From an uncultured Psychrobacter sp. (lineage in GTDB: Bacteria; Pseudomonadota; Gammaproteobacteria; Pseudomonadales; Moraxellaceae), in the NCBI RefSeq assembly GCF_947495825.1, contig NZ_CANMAH010000009.1, positions 99,697 to 163,696 of the forward strand: DNA of 64,000 nucleotides, in the 5' to 3' direction. Below the pieces are notes generated by a model that worked only from the letters and a program-made list of their open reading frames with translations, ran no database searches and had not been told where the DNA came from. The translations under genes were made by a program, and so were the position numbers. Shown here piece after piece: positions 61,672 through 64,000 of this stretch (positions are counted from its first letter, which is position 1; each line of letters begins with the position of its first letter).

Positions 61672-63927
61672 ATGCGGTCTCATTTACCCCCTCTATCTAT
61701 CCGAACCATCCGAAAAAAACACCTGACATTGGCCGTACAGATCGGCCTATTAATGGGTATCAGTCATATCGCAGCTGCGCAATCGGTTGCGGCCAAGACA
61801 ATCGACAACTCAGGCAGTGCTGAGTCATCTAAAAGCGCGGAAGTCATCAGCGCAAGCGAAACGATCACTGCTTCGACCTCGACCGCCCCATCAACCACGT
61901 TAGAGGCCATTACTGTCTATGCCGATGGCTATCGCAGCACCGGTACCAAGACCGCCTTAGACCCTGAAGATGCGCCCATGAGCTATACCCGCATCGATCA
62001 GGAGTTGTTACAAAAGCGCCAAGCAGATAGTGTCAACGCTGCTTTGCGTTATGAGCCAGGCGTAAGCTCGGAGAGCCGCGGCACAGTCTCTATCTTTGAT
62101 GAGTATAATATCCGCGGTTTTAAGACCTACTCAAACTTTTATGACGGCCTCAGACTGCCCTATGATGGCGCGTGGAATCTCATGCCGCAGGTAGATATTT
62201 ATGCCACCGAAGCGGTAGAGGTGGTCAAAGGTCCCGCCTCTTCGCTCTACGGTTATGCCGCACCAGGTGGTATGGTCAACCAGATCGCCAAAACCCCAAA
62301 GAGCACGCAAGAAACCGAAGTGCAGCTGCGACTTGGCAATCAAAACTTAAAAGAGATAGCGGTCGATACGACAGGGTCAGTCAGCGATGCGCTCAACTAT
62401 CGCTTGGTGGCATTAAAACGGCAAAAAGACGGTCAAATGCAGACCACCGAAGAAGAGCGATTACTAATTAATCCATCGCTTGAGTGGCAGGCGACTGACG
62501 ACGTCTCTGTGCTTGCCAATCTGTTTTATCAAGATGATCCAGAGATGGTGCCATCCACCCCACTACCCGCTGTCGGTACAGTCTACAACGCCAGCTATGG
62601 CAAATTAGACAGCGACGCCTATGCAGGGGATCAATGGAATCATTTTAGTAAAGAAGTACTGATGCCAAGCATTACGGTAAACTGGGATATCAATGACAAT
62701 CTCACCTTTAAGCACATCTTACGCTACACCGATGCCGAAGCCGAGCAGCGCAATATGTATAATAGTGGCGGGTTTGTCGATGGTAGCGATAAGATCTTAA
62801 ACCGCGTGGCGTATACCACTGATGAGCGCATGAAAAACTGGACCACAGACAACCAGCTGGCTTATCAATTCGACACGGCCAACACCTCGCACAATGTGTT
62901 GTTCGGTATTGAGTATCAAGAAACCGACAGTAGCGCGACTTACTATGATGCGGGCGCAGCGGGTACGCCAAACCTTGACTTATCAAACCCCAATTTTTCC
63001 CAGATCGATACCGATACCCTGCCGCTAGATGCCTATCGTCAAGACGAAGACATCGAGCAAAGCCAGCTTGGGCTCTATGTACAAGATGAGATGCAGTGGC
63101 AAGATTTGACCGTGGTCGCAGGCTTGCGTCACGATAAGTTTGAGAGTATCACTGAGCAAACCAAAGCCGCACAAGGCGCGGTGTACGATGCACAAACGAT
63201 CGATAATGACGCCTCAAAAACCAGTGGTCGTCTGGCGGCCATTTATGATTTGGATAATGGTTTATCGCCTTATGCCAGCTATTCGCAGTCGTTTCAGCCT
63301 GTCGTTGGTAGCAACTTTATTACCAATGAAGCGTTTAAACCCACCACCGCCGACCAGCTAGAAGCGGGTATCAAATATCTGTCCTCAGATCGCGCGACCA
63401 AAGGCACGCTCGCTGTCTTTGATATCACGCAAAAAAACGTCGTGGTCGCAGACGAAATCAACTATAGAAGCCAAACTCAGACCGGTGAGATTGAGTCAAA
63501 AGGCTTTGAGATATCAGGCAGTCATATGCTCAATGACTGGGTGGATGTTGCGGCAAGCTATAGCTATACCGACGCTGAGATTACAAAAGATGAATTTAAC
63601 CCTGATGTGGTCGGCAATACCCCAGCGCAGACAGCTAAGCACAAAGCCACGCTGTGGGCCGACTACTACGCCACAGATAAGCTTACACTGAATGCAGGCG
63701 TACGCTACGAAGACGGCATGCAGCTTGATAAACAAAACTCGGATGAGCTACCAAGCGTGACCTTGGTCGATATCGGTGGCAATTATCAAATCAGTCCGAT
63801 GCTGGCTGTCGGCGCAAGCATCAATAACTTGTTTGATAAAACCTATGTCGGTGCCTGTTACGATATCAATAACTGCTGGATGGGGCCTGAGCGTCAAATG
63901 TCTGTCAGTTTGCAGGCGACATTTTAA
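61672..63927 (+). CDS. TonB-dependent siderophore receptor (FhuA/FoxA-like)
   Basis: 751 aa from ATG 61672, with AAAAGGA upstream and a signal peptide ending near HIAAAQS. A longer frame from 61573 would start inside the Fur box and is rejected. The TonB box is EAITVYADGYRSTGTKTALD. The plug has DSVNAALRYEPGVSSESRGT, DEYNIRGFKTYSNFYDGLRL and VEVVKGPASSLYGYAAPGGM, typical of hydroxamate receptors. The barrel ends MSVSLQATF. The ligand may be ferrichrome- or ferrioxamine-like, which would suit the FhuB/FhuD system at 47-51 kb; that link is inference. Confidence 0.92.
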   Translation: MRSHLPPLSIRTIRKKHLTLAVQIGLLMGISHIAAAQSVAAKTIDNSGSAESSKSAEVISASETITASTSTAPSTTLEAITVYADGYRSTGTKTALDPEDAPMSYTRIDQELLQKRQADSVNAALRYEPGVSSESRGTVSIFDEYNIRGFKTYSNFYDGLRLPYDGAWNLMPQVDIYATEAVEVVKGPASSLYGYAAPGGMVNQIAKTPKSTQETEVQLRLGNQNLKEIAVDTTGSVSDALNYRLVALKRQKDGQMQTTEEERLLINPSLEWQATDDVSVLANLFYQDDPEMVPSTPLPAVGTVYNASYGKLDSDAYAGDQWNHFSKEVLMPSITVNWDINDNLTFKHILRYTDAEAEQRNMYNSGGFVDGSDKILNRVAYTTDERMKNWTTDNQLAYQFDTANTSHNVLFGIEYQETDSSATYYDAGAAGTPNLDLSNPNFSQIDTDTLPLDAYRQDEDIEQSQLGLYVQDEMQWQDLTVVAGLRHDKFESITEQTKAAQGAVYDAQTIDNDASKTSGRLAAIYDLDNGLSPYASYSQSFQPVVGSNFITNEAFKPTTADQLEAGIKYLSSDRATKGTLAVFDITQKNVVVADEINYRSQTQTGEIESKGFEISGSHMLNDWVDVAASYSYTDAEITKDEFNPDVVGNTPAQTAKHKATLWADYYATDKLTLNAGVRYEDGMQLDKQNSDELPSVTLVDIGGNYQISPMLAVGASINNLFDKTYVGACYDINNCWMGPERQMSVSLQATF

Positions 63928-64000
63928 GGGGCTGTAGTAGATAAGGATTAAATATCACACCATTTTCTCAAGGTTTTCAGCTGATTAGATGGTGAGCCAT

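Overview
The window looks like a chromosomal segment of a Psychrobacter-like member of the Moraxellaceae (Gammaproteobacteria). That is an inference from the moderate AT-rich composition, the protein character (RecC, IclR, hydroxamate, catecholate and heme TonB receptors, a DddD-type DMSP locus) and dispersed short intergenic repeats; no rRNA or marker gene fixes the species. I see no phage, transposase or CRISPR array. The only RNA gene is a tRNA-Arg(CCU).

Layout. 1-3.6 kb: 5' part of recC (minus strand, cut by the window edge), two poorly characterised proteins, tRNA-Arg and its terminator. 3.8-13.6 kb: a DMSP-catabolism locus with a divergent IclR regulator, a long palindromic operator, dddB (Fe-alcohol dehydrogenase), dddC (CoA-acylating semialdehyde dehydrogenase), dddD (double CaiB-type CoA-transferase/lyase), dddT (BCCT transporter) and an enoyl-CoA hydratase, ending in a wrecked 3-hydroxyisobutyryl-CoA-hydrolase-like gene. 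13.6-20.2 kb: a decayed spacer with a heptamer repeat, a LysR regulator, and an opposing four-gene operon (DUF3100 membrane protein, M20 amidohydrolase, aldehyde dehydrogenase, 3-hydroxyisobutyrate-dehydrogenase-like enzyme). 20.5-31.5 kb: ppiC, a complete siderophore uptake operon (TonB receptor, binding protein, two permeases, ATPase), a divergent FecA-like receptor across a Fur-box promoter, and a broken MFS exporter.

31.6-40.9 kb: a cluster resembling the levulinate (lva) pathway of Pseudomonas: LvaA-like kinase, DUF6285 LvaB-like protein, an extra histidine phosphatase, acyl-CoA dehydrogenase, SDR and a sigma-54 activator. It is followed by an acyl-CoA ligase and an AtoE-type transporter, each interrupted by one in-frame TGA. 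Two sigma-54 promoters and a shared upstream palindrome suggest that one activator drives both halves. 41-45.7 kb: M14 carboxypeptidase, Fur-box-preceded hemerythrin protein, and a CadR/CadA-type metal efflux pair with twin operators. 45.8-51 kb: a second siderophore system (DUF2470/SIP-type reductase, ATPase, lipoprotein, fused FhuB-type permease). 51.2-64 kb: heme uptake (hmuS-T-U-V on the minus strand; divergent TonB receptor plus a duplicated HmuY-like lipoprotein), a PvdE-type ABC exporter and another siderophore receptor.

Together the window encodes the use of small carbon compounds (DMSP, probably 4-oxo/4-hydroxy acids, an N-acylated substrate) and heavy investment in iron: four TonB receptors, three ABC importers and at least six Fur-like sites. 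Several genes are freshly broken, so part of the catabolic and exporter capacity appears to be decaying. All calls were made by reading the sequence; no database search was run.
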